A stretch of DNA of 64,000 nt from DSVZ01 sp037439785 (GTDB taxonomy: Bacteria; Verrucomicrobiota; Verrucomicrobiia; Limisphaerales; J093): assembly GCA_037439785.1 (NCBI GenBank), contig JBBIVJ010000017.1, positions 25,966-89,965 of the forward strand. The letters are read 5' to 3'. Positions 45,784 to 53,874 of this stretch are shown here, piece after piece (position 1 is the stretch's first letter; each line of letters starts with the position of its first letter). The notes under the pieces are model-generated. The model saw nothing but the letters and a program-made list of their open reading frames with translations, was not told the DNA's origin and did no database searches. A program made the position numbers and the translations under genes.

Positions 45784-46606
45784 ATCAATTTGCGTCCCGA
45801 ACGACGCGCCAATTCCGGCGCGAACCAAAGCGGCTGAGTCGGCGGTGCTGGAGACACGAAGCTTGCAGGTGTTTGCCGGTTCACAGCCGCTGTTGCGCGG
45901 CGTCAGCCTCGCCATCGCGCCCCGGCAGGTCTTCGGCATCATCGGCCCTTCGGGCGCAGGCAAGAGCACGCTCCTGCGTTGCTTGAACCGGATGGTGGAT
46001 CTCACGCCAAATCTGCGCGTCGAAGGCGAGGTGCGGTTTCACGGACGATCCATCCGCGCGCCCGGCACGGATGTGGACGCGCTCCGCGCTCGCGTCGGGA
46101 TGTTGTTTCAACAGCCCGTCGTGTTTCCCAAAAGCATCTACGAGAATGTTCTCTTTGGCGTGCGCCATCTGGGTCAGGTTGGCAAAGACGACTGGCCGGA
46201 AACCGCCGAGCGCGCCTTGCGCGAAGCCGCGTTGTGGCCCGAAGTGAAGGACCGTCTGCGCGAACCGGCGTTGCGCCTGTCGGTCGGACAACAACAACGC
46301 CTGTGCCTGGCGCGCTCACTCGCGGTGAACCCGGAAGTCATCCTGATGGACGAACCCACGAGCGCGCTTGATCCAAAGTCCACCGAAGCCATCGAAGAAT
46401 TGATTCTACGATTGAAGGAACGCCGCACCATCGTGCTTGTGACCCACAATTTGGAACAAGCCCGGCGCGTGGCCGATTGGGTCGCGTGCCTCTGCGTGCG
46501 GAACGGCGCGGGCGAAGCCGTCGAGTCCGCGTGCTGCGACGCGATGTTCAGCAATCCGCAGTGCCGCGAGGTGGCGGACTATTTGGGCCGCGGGACGGGA
46601 GAATAG
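45776..46606 (+). CDS. pstB: Phosphate ABC transporter ATP-binding protein PstB
   Basis: A 276-residue ATPase. Walker A IIGPSGAGKSTLLRCLNRM, Q-loop MLFQQPVVFPKSIYENV, signature RLSVGQQQRLCLARSLA, Walker B VILMDEPTSALDP, H-loop VLVTHNLEQA. The signature reads LSVGQ instead of LSGGQ, a substitution in the residue that contacts ATP gamma-phosphate of the partner subunit; activity may still be retained. The first 30 residues are an extension before VLETRSLQVF. Ends in TAG. No phoU gene follows. Confidence 0.9.
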   Translation: MDKSICVPNDAPIPARTKAAESAVLETRSLQVFAGSQPLLRGVSLAIAPRQVFGIIGPSGAGKSTLLRCLNRMVDLTPNLRVEGEVRFHGRSIRAPGTDVDALRARVGMLFQQPVVFPKSIYENVLFGVRHLGQVGKDDWPETAERALREAALWPEVKDRLREPALRLSVGQQQRLCLARSLAVNPEVILMDEPTSALDPKSTEAIEELILRLKERRTIVLVTHNLEQARRVADWVACLCVRNGAGEAVESACCDAMFSNPQCREVADYLGRGTGE

Positions 46607-46655
46607 TTTGCAAGTCTTCGGGAATAATTCTTCCATGTCGGCTTTCTTAAATGAA

Positions 46656-46673
46656 CCAACGCGCATGTGTTGG
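46656..46673. promoter_or_regulatory. Imperfect dyad upstream of the thioredoxin gene
   Basis: CCAAC and GTTGG flank GCGCATGT. The left arm CAACGCG equals the half-site of the arsR dyad, and GCGCATGT also occurs at the pstS start (43,100-43,107). Possible second binding site of ArsR. Confidence 0.3.
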
Positions 46674-46757
46674 CGAGCCGCGTCGCCTCAAAATTCCAGG
46701 GAGGCACGACCAGGCCCAAAACGAACGACTGGAAAACGACGTAAGAACGAATAAACC

Positions 46758-47198
46758 ATGATCAAACGCATCGCATCCGTCGCCACGGTGGTGGCGGCAC
46801 TCACCCTCGGCAGCCTGGCGATCCAGGCCCAGAGTTCATTCAAGGAAAACCCGCCGAAAGCCCCGTCCGTCAAAGCCGGACAATCCCAGCCCTTCAGCGC
46901 CGCCGCGTTCGCCAAGGCAAAAGCCGACGGCAAGACGGTGCTGGTGGATTTTGCCGCCTCCTGGTGTCCTACTTGCAAGAAACAAGGCCCGGTCATCGAG
47001 AGCCTGTTGAAAGAGGCCAAATTCAAGGACGTCGTTGCCTTCAAGGCGGATTACGACACGGAAAAGGAACTCAAGAAGCAACTCAAAGTCACCGGCCAAT
47101 CCACTCTGGTCGTGTTCAAGGGCGAAAAGGAAGCCGGGCGCGCGATGGGCATCACGGCCAAGGCAGCCATTGGTGAGTTGATCGCGAAAGGACTCTGA
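46758..47198 (+). CDS. Exported thioredoxin-fold protein
   Basis: A 146-residue protein with signal peptide ASVATVVAALTLGSLAIQAQ. The thioredoxin core is VLVDFAASWCPTCKKQGPVI with a CPTC active site, ending in LKVTGQSTLVVFKGEKEAGR (cis-Pro replaced by the TGQST loop). Residues 22-50 form a Pro/Lys-rich linker. Two bases separate it from ccdA, the electron donor that would keep it reduced in the periplasm (or it is the substrate-binding part of a DsbD-like split pair). Confidence 0.88.
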   Translation: MIKRIASVATVVAALTLGSLAIQAQSSFKENPPKAPSVKAGQSQPFSAAAFAKAKADGKTVLVDFAASWCPTCKKQGPVIESLLKEAKFKDVVAFKADYDTEKELKKQLKVTGQSTLVVFKGEKEAGRAMGITAKAAIGELIAKGL

Positions 47199-47200
47199 GC

Positions 47201-47908
47201 ATGTCTCTGGCGCTGGCCTTTCTGGCGGGTTTGTTGACCTCGCTCTCCCCGTGCGTGCTGCCGGTGTTGCCGCTGGTGGTGGGCGGAGCGTTGTCGCAAC
47301 ACCGGCTCGGACCGCTGGCGCTGTGCGCCGGGCTCGGGCTTTCGTTCAGCCTGCTGGGAGTGGCGGTGGCGCTGGCCGTGCAGGCGTTCGGGTTCGACCC
47401 GGCGGTGGTGCGCACGGGCGGCGCGGTGTTACTGCTGCTGTTCGGCGCGGCGCTGCTGATTCCCAAGGCGCAGGAAGGTTTCTCCCGGCTGCTCGCGCCG
47501 CTGGCCTCCAAGGCTGGCGGCGTGAGTGCCGGGGGCGCGGGATTGGGGGGCAATTTTCTCACCGGCGTCATGCTGGGCGCGGTCTGGAGTCCGTGTTCCG
47601 GCCCGACGCTTGGTGCGGCGGTGGGGCTGGCCACGCAGGCAGGCACGGCCATTCAAGGATTTGTGCTGATGCTGGTGTTCGGGGTGGCGGCCAGCCTGCC
47701 CTTGCTGGCGGTGGCTTACGGGGCGCGGACCGCTTTTGTGGCCAACCGCGGCCGCTTGATGGGGCTGTCCACCAAGGCCAAACCGGTCTTTGGCGTCATC
47801 CTGGTCCTGGTGTCCGTGGCGATTTTGACCGGTTGGGACAAACGCGCCGAAGCGGCCGTGGTAAGCCGGTTGCCCGCCGGCTGGGTGGACCTGACGACCA
47901 AGTTTTAG
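47201..47908 (+). CDS. ccdA: CcdA/DsbD-type transmembrane thiol electron carrier
   Basis: A 235-residue, six-helix membrane protein. The two redox-active cysteines are in LTSLSPCVLPVLPLVVGGA and GAVWSPCSGPTLGAAVG, matching CcdA and the DsbD beta domain. It passes reducing equivalents from cytoplasmic thioredoxin to exported thioredoxin-fold partners, here probably the upstream thioredoxin and the downstream TlpA-like protein. Terminates in TAG. Confidence 0.9.
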   Translation: MSLALAFLAGLLTSLSPCVLPVLPLVVGGALSQHRLGPLALCAGLGLSFSLLGVAVALAVQAFGFDPAVVRTGGAVLLLLFGAALLIPKAQEGFSRLLAPLASKAGGVSAGGAGLGGNFLTGVMLGAVWSPCSGPTLGAAVGLATQAGTAIQGFVLMLVFGVAASLPLLAVAYGARTAFVANRGRLMGLSTKAKPVFGVILVLVSVAILTGWDKRAEAAVVSRLPAGWVDLTTKF

Positions 47909-47924
47909 CGGACGGCGTGGACCG

Positions 47925-47943
47925 TTCTGGCAAGAAGCCAGAA
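47925..47943 (+). terminator. Short hairpin after ccdA
   Basis: TTCTGGC and GCCAGAA can pair around a five-base loop, starting 16 bases after the ccdA stop. No T-run follows, so termination would be weak, or it is an mRNA-stabilising stem. Confidence 0.35.
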
Positions 47944-48007
47944 TAAACTCTGTCCCTCGGGTCTCACAACAGGGTAGAAAACAAAACAGTCAAAAACACA
48001 AACGCAC

Positions 48008-48625
48008 ATGAAATCGAAATCACTCATCATCGCTGGTCTGATGCTCGCCCTTGGGGGCTTGGCGCTGCAGGCCCAAAGTTCACTCAAAGACCAGAAGACC
48101 GGCAAGCGTTACGAAGTTGACCCTGCCGCCAGCGTCATCAAGTGGCACGGTGCGAAAGTGGGCACGGACCATTACGGCGCGGTGAAGCTCAAGAGCGGAT
48201 GGTTGATGGTGGCCGATGGTCGCATCACCAGCGGGGAGTTCGTGGCGGACATGAATTCCATTATCAACACCGACCTGACCAGCAAGTCGCAGAACGCAAA
48301 ACTGGTCGGCCACCTGAAATCCGCCGACTTCTTCAACGTGAAGAAATTCCCGGAGAGCAAGTTTGTCATCACCAAGGTCGAGGCGAAGGCTGACGGCACG
48401 CAACAATTGACCGGCGACATGACCATTCGCGGCATCAGCAAATCGCTGGGGTTCGCCGCCACGGTGAAAGTGGATGGCGACACCTTGCGCGGCACGGCCA
48501 AACTGGCGTTCGACCGCGCCCAGCACGATGTGAAGTTCCATTCCGGCACATTGGAGAAGCTCGGCGACAAGCTCATCTACGACAACGTGCCGCTGGAAGT
48601 GGAATTGGTGGCCAAGGCCAGGTGA
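48008..48625 (+). CDS. YceI-family lipid/isoprenoid-binding periplasmic protein
   Basis: A 205-residue protein with signal peptide SLIIAGLMLALGGLALQAQ. YceI lipocalin-like pattern: YEVDPAASVIKWHGAKVG, HYGAVKLKSGWLMVADGRIT, GEFVADMNSI, HLKSADFFNVKKFPESKFV, GDMTIRGISKSLGF. YceI proteins bind polyisoprenoids or fatty acids in a beta-barrel. The preceding 100 bases are A-rich with no clear Shine-Dalgarno. Its neighbours deal with thiol redox and lipids. Confidence 0.92.
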   Translation: MKSKSLIIAGLMLALGGLALQAQSSLKDQKTGKRYEVDPAASVIKWHGAKVGTDHYGAVKLKSGWLMVADGRITSGEFVADMNSIINTDLTSKSQNAKLVGHLKSADFFNVKKFPESKFVITKVEAKADGTQQLTGDMTIRGISKSLGFAATVKVDGDTLRGTAKLAFDRAQHDVKFHSGTLEKLGDKLIYDNVPLEVELVAKAR

Positions 48626-48653
48626 ACCCGGACCTTCAGGCAGGAACAGGATT

Positions 48654-49286
48654 ATGAACTGGCTGAAACAAAATGGCACGGCAGTCCTGCTCGTGGGTGG
48701 CGTTCTCGCCTACGCAGGATTCGTTGGCACTACGGGCAAATGCCCCAGTTGCCTGTTCCTGCCCAAGCCGGATTCCGTGGCGGCAAACCCGGGCGTTTCG
48801 CGTCCGACGGATGCCGCCGCGCAGAAAACCATGCCGGACTTGAACCTCAAGCTGCTGGACGGCACGCCGCTGCGCGCGGCGGACCTCGCGGGCAAGGTGG
48901 TGCTGGTGGATTTCTGGGCGACGTGGTGTCCGCCCTGCCGCCAGATGATTCCTGGCTTGGTGGCATTGCAGAACACCTACCGCGAGCGCGGCTTTGTGGT
49001 GGTGGGCCTGTCCGCTGATGACAGCTCCGTGCCGGTAGAAAAGTTCATTCAAAAGCAGGGCATCAACTACTCCGTGGCGATGGCGGACGCGGCCACGGCG
49101 CAATCGTTTGGCGACATCCAGTATCTGCCCACGTCCTTCCTGATTGATCGTGCCGGACGGATTGTAGCCGAACACACCGGCTACGTCTCCAAGGGCGAGC
49201 TGGAAAAACAAATCAAACCGTTGCTGGAGCAAAGCGCACCGCCGATAGCACAAGCATCATCCGCCGAGTTGGAGGCAGCCAAATGA
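48654..49286 (+). CDS. TlpA-like membrane-anchored thiol:disulfide oxidoreductase
   Basis: A 210-residue protein with an N-terminal hydrophobic anchor (AVLLVGGVLAYAGFVGTTG) followed by CPSC and then the TlpA/ResA core: LDGTPLRAADLAGKVVLVDFWATWCPPCRQMIPGL and QYLPTSFLIDRAGRIVAEHTGYV. The active site is WCPPC and the PTSF cis-Pro loop is intact. AGGAACAGG precedes the ATG. Its stop overlaps the olsB-like start by 4 bases, tying periplasmic redox to the lipid-type operon. Confidence 0.9.
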   Translation: MNWLKQNGTAVLLVGGVLAYAGFVGTTGKCPSCLFLPKPDSVAANPGVSRPTDAAAQKTMPDLNLKLLDGTPLRAADLAGKVVLVDFWATWCPPCRQMIPGLVALQNTYRERGFVVVGLSADDSSVPVEKFIQKQGINYSVAMADAATAQSFGDIQYLPTSFLIDRAGRIVAEHTGYVSKGELEKQIKPLLEQSAPPIAQASSAELEAAK

Positions 49287-50053
49287 AAGCGTTGCTGACA
49301 ACGGACGGCCTCGGCACGCGGGCGCTTTTTACGCCGAAGACCGACTACTGCATCCGCTTGGCCGGTAGCTTTACCGACATTCGAGCGGCGCAGGCGTTGC
49401 GCTTTGAAGTGTTCAATCTGGAACTCCACGAGGGCCTGCCTGAATCGTTCATCACGGGCCTCGACGCCGATCCATTCGACGCGGTTTGCGACCATCTGTT
49501 GGTTGAGCATCGTCCGACCGGCGACATCATCGGCACTTACCGCCTGCAAACAGGGCGCACGGCGGCGGCCCATCTGGGCTACTACAGTGAACGCGAGTTT
49601 GAGTTCGCCGTGTTCGAGCCGGTTCGCTGCGAGATGATCGAACTGGGCCGCGCCTGCATCCATGAAGCGCACCGGAATCTGGCCGTGCTCAGTCTGCTGT
49701 GGCGGGGCATCGCGGATTACGCCCGCGAGCGTGGCGCGCGTTATCTCTGCGGTTGCAGTTCGCTGACCTCTGTGGACATGGCGGTCGGTGCGTCTGCGTA
49801 TGCCGCGCTTTGTCGTGCGCACCTCGCCCCGCCGGAATGGCGCACCCAACCCACGCCGGATTACGACTGCGCACTGGACCGTTTGTCGCCCACGTCCGTG
49901 AAGATTCCCAAACTGCTCCGCGCTTATCTCGGACTCGGAGCATGGATTTGCGGTCCGCCGGCGTTGGACCGGGAGTTCGGCACAATTGACTTTCTGACTT
50001 TGCTGGATTTGAACCGACTGGCCCGCCCGGCGCGCGACAAATTTCTCCGATGA
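49283..50053 (+). CDS. OlsB-like N-acyltransferase (ornithine-lipid/hemolysin family GNAT)
   Basis: A 256-residue member of the GNAT-like family that includes L-ornithine N-alpha-acyltransferase OlsB. Visible pattern: IRAAQALRFEVFNLELHEG, DHLLVEHRPTGDIIGTYRLQ, SEREFEF, MIELGRACIHEAHRN, LLWRGIADYARERGARYLCG and CSSL. OlsB transfers a 3-hydroxyacyl chain from acyl-ACP to ornithine, giving lyso-ornithine lipid. Start overlaps tlpA, end overlaps the PlsC-type gene; this olsB-olsA order is the one expected for ornithine-lipid synthesis. A different amino acid (Gly, Lys, Gln) as head group is possible. Confidence 0.78.
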   Translation: MKALLTTDGLGTRALFTPKTDYCIRLAGSFTDIRAAQALRFEVFNLELHEGLPESFITGLDADPFDAVCDHLLVEHRPTGDIIGTYRLQTGRTAAAHLGYYSEREFEFAVFEPVRCEMIELGRACIHEAHRNLAVLSLLWRGIADYARERGARYLCGCSSLTSVDMAVGASAYAALCRAHLAPPEWRTQPTPDYDCALDRLSPTSVKIPKLLRAYLGLGAWICGPPALDREFGTIDFLTLLDLNRLARPARDKFLR

Positions 50054-50907
50054 ACGCCGCCTCATTTGCCCATAACACCGCAACGTCTCCGATGCCGCAA
50101 TCGGTCGCATCAGCCCGAACCAACCCGCGCGCGACTCGGTGTGGACGAATTCTGCGGACCTGTTTCCGTGGTGCATGGCTGGTCGGCGAACTGGCGCTGG
50201 CTTTCGCCCGCAACGTGGTCATGACCCGAGGGAAAAGTTCCGGCGCATTGGCGGTGGGCCGCGCTCACTGGCTGCAGATGTCCGCCCGCCGCGTGCTGCG
50301 CGTGTTCGGCGTTCAATTAAGCCAACGCGGAGATGCGCCGTGCGCCGGCCTGCTCGTCAGCAACCACTTGAGCTATCTCGACATCCTGGTGCTGGCTTCC
50401 GTGTCACCCGCCGTGTTTGTGGCCAAGGCCGACGTGGCCCGCTGGCCGGTGCTGGGCCGCTTGGCGCGACTGGCTGGAACGCGGTTTGTGCGGCGCGAGA
50501 GCCGGGCGGACGTCGCGCGCGTCAATCGCGAAATTCAGGCCGCTTTGAATGACGGCTTCTTGCTGGTGATGTTTCCCGAGGGCACGAGTTCCGGCGGTGA
50601 AACCGTGTTGGCGTTCAAGAGTTCTTTGTTTGAACCGGCCATTCGCCTGGGCACACCGGTCACCGCCGGTTGCATTCGTTACGGGTTGACGGACGGAGAT
50701 CCCGCCGAAGAAGTGTGTTATTGGCGGGACATGACGTTGCTGCCCCACCTGCTGAATTTGCTTGGCCGGCGCTCTGTTCAGGCGGCGGTTGCGTTTGCGC
50801 CCGTTGCTGGCGACCACGCCGATCGTAAGGCGCTCGCAATCCACGCACACGCCACCGCGCTTGCCCTGCACCGCGAACTGGCTACCCAAACCAACCGCCA
50901 CTCATGA
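50050..50907 (+). CDS. PlsC/OlsA-like 1-acylglycerol-3-phosphate (or lyso-aminolipid) O-acyltransferase
   Basis: A 285-residue acyltransferase. Block I LVSNHLSYLDILVLAS has the catalytic HxxxxD, block II GTRFVRRESRADVARV, block III LVMFPEGTSSGGE, block IV TPVTAGCIRYGL. A hydrophobic segment (LVGELALAFARNVVM) lies before it. OlsA enzymes esterify lyso-ornithine lipid and some also make phosphatidate. Overlap with the OlsB-like gene and with the CoaB-like gene (4 bases each) supports one pathway. Confidence 0.82.
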   Translation: MNAASFAHNTATSPMPQSVASARTNPRATRCGRILRTCFRGAWLVGELALAFARNVVMTRGKSSGALAVGRAHWLQMSARRVLRVFGVQLSQRGDAPCAGLLVSNHLSYLDILVLASVSPAVFVAKADVARWPVLGRLARLAGTRFVRRESRADVARVNREIQAALNDGFLLVMFPEGTSSGGETVLAFKSSLFEPAIRLGTPVTAGCIRYGLTDGDPAEEVCYWRDMTLLPHLLNLLGRRSVQAAVAFAPVAGDHADRKALAIHAHATALALHRELATQTNRHS

Positions 50908-51656
50908 AAGTGATCCTCACTTGCGGCCCGAGTTACGAACCCGTGGACAATGTCCGGCGGTTGACGAATCTTTCCACCGGACGGCTTGGTGTGACACTGG
51001 CCAACCACCTGACTCAGGTCGGTTTCGAGGTGACCTGTTTCAAGGGTGAGGGCGCGACCCACACCGGCGAACTTCGCGCCGCCGCCTGCTCATCCTTCAG
51101 CACCAACGACGACCTCGCCCGCAAGTTGGCGTCTCTGGCCCAAACCACCACGTTCGACGCCGTGTTTCACGCCGCCGCGTTGTGCGATTACCGGGTCGAA
51201 AAGGTAACGCAATCCGACGGTAGCGTGGCGGTCTCACCCAAGATCGCCAGCCGCGACGGCCACCTGCACCTGACGTTGTCACCCGCCACCAAGCTGCTGC
51301 CCCGTTTGCGGGAGTGGTTTCCCCAGGCGCGCCTTGTCGGCTGGAAATATGAACTGAACGGCAGCGCGTCCGACGCGTCTGCAAAAGCGTGGCGACAAAT
51401 CACCGAGGCGCGCACCGACGCCTGCATTCTCAACGGCGCGGCCTACGGGCCTGGCTTTGCGTTTTGCCAACCTCCCGGCCTCGTGGAGCATTGGAATGAC
51501 CTCCAGTCACTTTGTTGCGCGCTGGAGCATTGGCTGAGGCAACCTCTGAGCATGACCGGCCCGTCACAGACTGGTCCATCCACGGCAGTTTCCCGTCCGC
51601 TGGCACGCGGCAGGCTTGAGTCACCAACGCGCTTCGCTGTCTCAGACGGTAATTGA
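50904..51656 (+). CDS. Stand-alone CoaB (DFP/phosphopantothenate-cysteine ligase-like) domain protein
   Basis: A 250-residue protein resembling the C-terminal CoaB half of Dfp without the flavin-binding CoaC half: VILTCGPSYEPVDNVRRLTNLSTGRLG is the nucleotide-binding start, FDAVFHAAALCDYRVEK the central strand, TDACILNGAAYGPGF the end. In CoA synthesis CoaB couples cysteine to phosphopantothenate using CTP. Here the gene sits inside a lipid-type operon, so it could form an amide on another substrate, or boost CoA supply. The last 35 residues are unlike CoaB. Confidence 0.78.
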   Translation: MKVILTCGPSYEPVDNVRRLTNLSTGRLGVTLANHLTQVGFEVTCFKGEGATHTGELRAAACSSFSTNDDLARKLASLAQTTTFDAVFHAAALCDYRVEKVTQSDGSVAVSPKIASRDGHLHLTLSPATKLLPRLREWFPQARLVGWKYELNGSASDASAKAWRQITEARTDACILNGAAYGPGFAFCQPPGLVEHWNDLQSLCCALEHWLRQPLSMTGPSQTGPSTAVSRPLARGRLESPTRFAVSDGN

Positions 51657-51669
51657 ATTCAAAGAACAC

Positions 51670-52203
51670 ATGACTACCGATCACCGTATCCTGCGCGCCG
51701 CACTGCGCATTCTCGATCAAGGCGAGGCTTTGCTCGACGCCGTATCATCTGACATCTACACCACCCAAGTGTCCGCCGCGTTCAACTCGTCCATCGGTGG
51801 TCACTACCGCCATTGCCTGGATCACTACGTCAGTTTTCAACGCGCCCTGGACCGCGGCATCGTGGACTACGACGCCCGCGGCCGTGACCCGCGCGTGGAG
51901 AGCGATCCCGCCTTCGCGCGGCAACTCACCCGGCAACTGCGCGCCAGCCTGGAGCCGTTCCCGGCGGAAATGCTTTCGCGCTCCATCGCCGTGCGCACCG
52001 AGGTGAGCTATGCGGAGGGCGAACCACCCGTCACGCAGTCCACGCTGGGCCGTGAACTCGCCTACATCATCGCCCACGCCATCCATCATTACGCACTCAT
52101 CGCCGTCATGGCGCGGCTCAACGGCGTGGCGCTCGACCCGAACTTCGGCCTTGCGCCCTCGACCGCCGCTTACGAAAAGGCGATTGGCCGCAGCCGCGCT
52201 TGA
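51670..52203 (+). CDS. DinB-family protein
   Basis: A 177-residue four-helix-bundle protein of the DinB/YfiT-like superfamily. Metal-ligand His residues are visible in SIGGHYRHCLDHYVSF and IIAHAIHHYALIAVMAR, giving the usual three-His pattern. Relatives include thiol S-transferases and isomerases; the specific reaction is unknown. The ATG at 51,670 is 13 bases after the previous stop; four bases separate the end from the next gene. Confidence 0.83.
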   Translation: MTTDHRILRAALRILDQGEALLDAVSSDIYTTQVSAAFNSSIGGHYRHCLDHYVSFQRALDRGIVDYDARGRDPRVESDPAFARQLTRQLRASLEPFPAEMLSRSIAVRTEVSYAEGEPPVTQSTLGRELAYIIAHAIHHYALIAVMARLNGVALDPNFGLAPSTAAYEKAIGRSRA

Positions 52204-52207
52204 CTGC

Positions 52208-53869
52208 ATGAGCGCGCTGGTCTCAATCCCGCTGCCTTTGGGATTCCACGAATGGCCGCCCGCCACGCAGGCCGCCACGCTGGGGCTTTCCACTTTCGTG
52301 CAGGAAGACGTTCCCACGGTGACCGCCGCGCTGCTGGCCGCTGCGGGGACGATGCCTTTGTTGCTGGCGTTTCTCGGTGTATTTCTCGGCATCTGGGTCG
52401 GCGACGGCTTGCTGTATTGGCTCGCGCGCGGCTTCGGCCGACCTTTGTTCGAGCGTCCGTGGGCGCGTCGCCTGCTCAATCCTGCCGCCGTCGCGCGCAG
52501 CGAAGCCTGGTTCGCACAACGTGGCACATGGTTGTTGGTCAGCAGCCGGTTCCTGCCGGGAACGCGCCTGCCGACTTATCTCGCGGCGGGATTCCTGCGC
52601 CTGCCCTTCGGGCGATTCGCGCTCACCACTGGAGCTGCCGTCGCGATGTGGACTGGTGCGATCTTCTGGCTTGCGCATCTCGTCGGCGATGAACTGGCCG
52701 CCTGGCTCGAACGCTTCAACCTCGGCGGCTGGGTGGTGCTCGGACTGATCATCGCCTGCGTGGTCCTGCTGCGGCTGGCCTTCAACCTCACGCAACGCGA
52801 TTTCCGCCGGCGCACCCGGGCCGCGTTCCACCGCTGGACGCGCTGGGAATTCTGGCCCGCGTGGCTGTTCTATCTGCCCGTCGGCCTCAACTACGTCCGC
52901 CTCGCGCTGCGCCACGGCGGCTTGACCGTGCCCACGGCGGCCAACCCCGGCCTTTTCTCCGGCGGCTTTGTCGGTGAATCCAAAATCGCCACGCTGCGCG
53001 ATCTCGAAGCCACGAGCCCGGAATTCACATCCGTCGCGCGGCTGGTAGAAGGAATAACTCCCGAGCAACGCCTGGCTTCACTCGCAGCCGCCCGCGCGGA
53101 ACTCGGCCTGGACTATCCGTTCATCCTCAAGCCCGATGTTGGCCAGCGCGGTGTGGGAGTGAAGTTGATTCACACTCCCGAACAAGCCGTCGCCTGCCTG
53201 CGCACCAGCGCCGCGCCGTTCCTGACGCAACGTTACGCCCCCGGCCCGCTGGAAGTCGGCGTGTTCTACTACCGTTTCCCCGGTGAACCGTGCGGCCGCA
53301 TTTTTGCCATTACGGAAAAAATCTTTCCCACTGTCACCGGTGATGGCCGCCGCACGATTGAGGAACTGGTGTGGAGCGACCCGCGCGCCCGGATCATCGC
53401 GGATAAATACCTGCAACGCCTCGGCCAGCGCTGCCGTGAAGTGCCGTCCGCAGGCACGGTCATCAAGCTCGTCGAAACCGGCAACCACGCCCAAGGCTGC
53501 ATCTTTCGCGACGGCTGGCATCTGTGGTCCGAAGCGTTGGAGCAGCGGCTCGATGACATCTCGCGCCGGCTCGCAGGCTTTTTCGTGGGTCGCTACGATC
53601 TGCGCTACGCCAGCCCCGAGGATTTGCGCGCGGGCCGTAACTTTCAAATCGTGGAGCTCAACGGCGCGGCTTCCGAGGCCACGAGCATCTACGACGCCCG
53701 CACCTCTCTGCGTGCCGCCTATGGCACGCTGTTTCGCCAGTGGGAAATCGTGTTCGCCATCGGCGCGGCCAATCGCCGTCGCGGCGCGAGCCCGACATCG
53801 TTCCGCGAACTGTGGCGCGCCTGGCGTGACACCAATGCGCGCATCGCCACCTATCCCGCCGCCGACTGA
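52208..53869 (+). CDS. DedA/VTT membrane protein fused to an ATP-grasp ligase
   Basis: A 553-residue fusion. Residues 1-185 are a DedA (VTT) module: FVQEDVPTVTAALLAAAG, a pair of helices around FLGVFLGIWVGDGLLYWLA, the signature SSRFLPGTRLPTYLAAGF, then a C-terminal helix VVLGLIIACVVLLRLAF. The rest is a membrane-associated ATP-grasp protein: WEFWPAWLFYLPVGLNYVRL, LTVPTAANPGLFSGGFVGES, FILKPDVGQRGVGV (ATP Lys), RYAPGPLEVGVFYYR, VGRYDLRYA and IVELNGAASEATS (Mg2+ ligands). DedA proteins move lipids across membranes; ATP-grasp enzymes make amide-type bonds. Fusion of both suggests synthesis and flipping of one lipid. Confidence 0.85.
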   Translation: MSALVSIPLPLGFHEWPPATQAATLGLSTFVQEDVPTVTAALLAAAGTMPLLLAFLGVFLGIWVGDGLLYWLARGFGRPLFERPWARRLLNPAAVARSEAWFAQRGTWLLVSSRFLPGTRLPTYLAAGFLRLPFGRFALTTGAAVAMWTGAIFWLAHLVGDELAAWLERFNLGGWVVLGLIIACVVLLRLAFNLTQRDFRRRTRAAFHRWTRWEFWPAWLFYLPVGLNYVRLALRHGGLTVPTAANPGLFSGGFVGESKIATLRDLEATSPEFTSVARLVEGITPEQRLASLAAARAELGLDYPFILKPDVGQRGVGVKLIHTPEQAVACLRTSAAPFLTQRYAPGPLEVGVFYYRFPGEPCGRIFAITEKIFPTVTGDGRRTIEELVWSDPRARIIADKYLQRLGQRCREVPSAGTVIKLVETGNHAQGCIFRDGWHLWSEALEQRLDDISRRLAGFFVGRYDLRYASPEDLRAGRNFQIVELNGAASEATSIYDARTSLRAAYGTLFRQWEIVFAIGAANRRRGASPTSFRELWRAWRDTNARIATYPAAD

Positions 53870-53874
53870 ATCCC

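Noticed and set aside
52010..52207. N-terminal extension of the DedA-ATP-grasp protein
   Set aside because: The extra 66 codons overlap dinB in another frame and are Arg/Ser-rich; the ATG at 52,208 directly precedes the DedA module.
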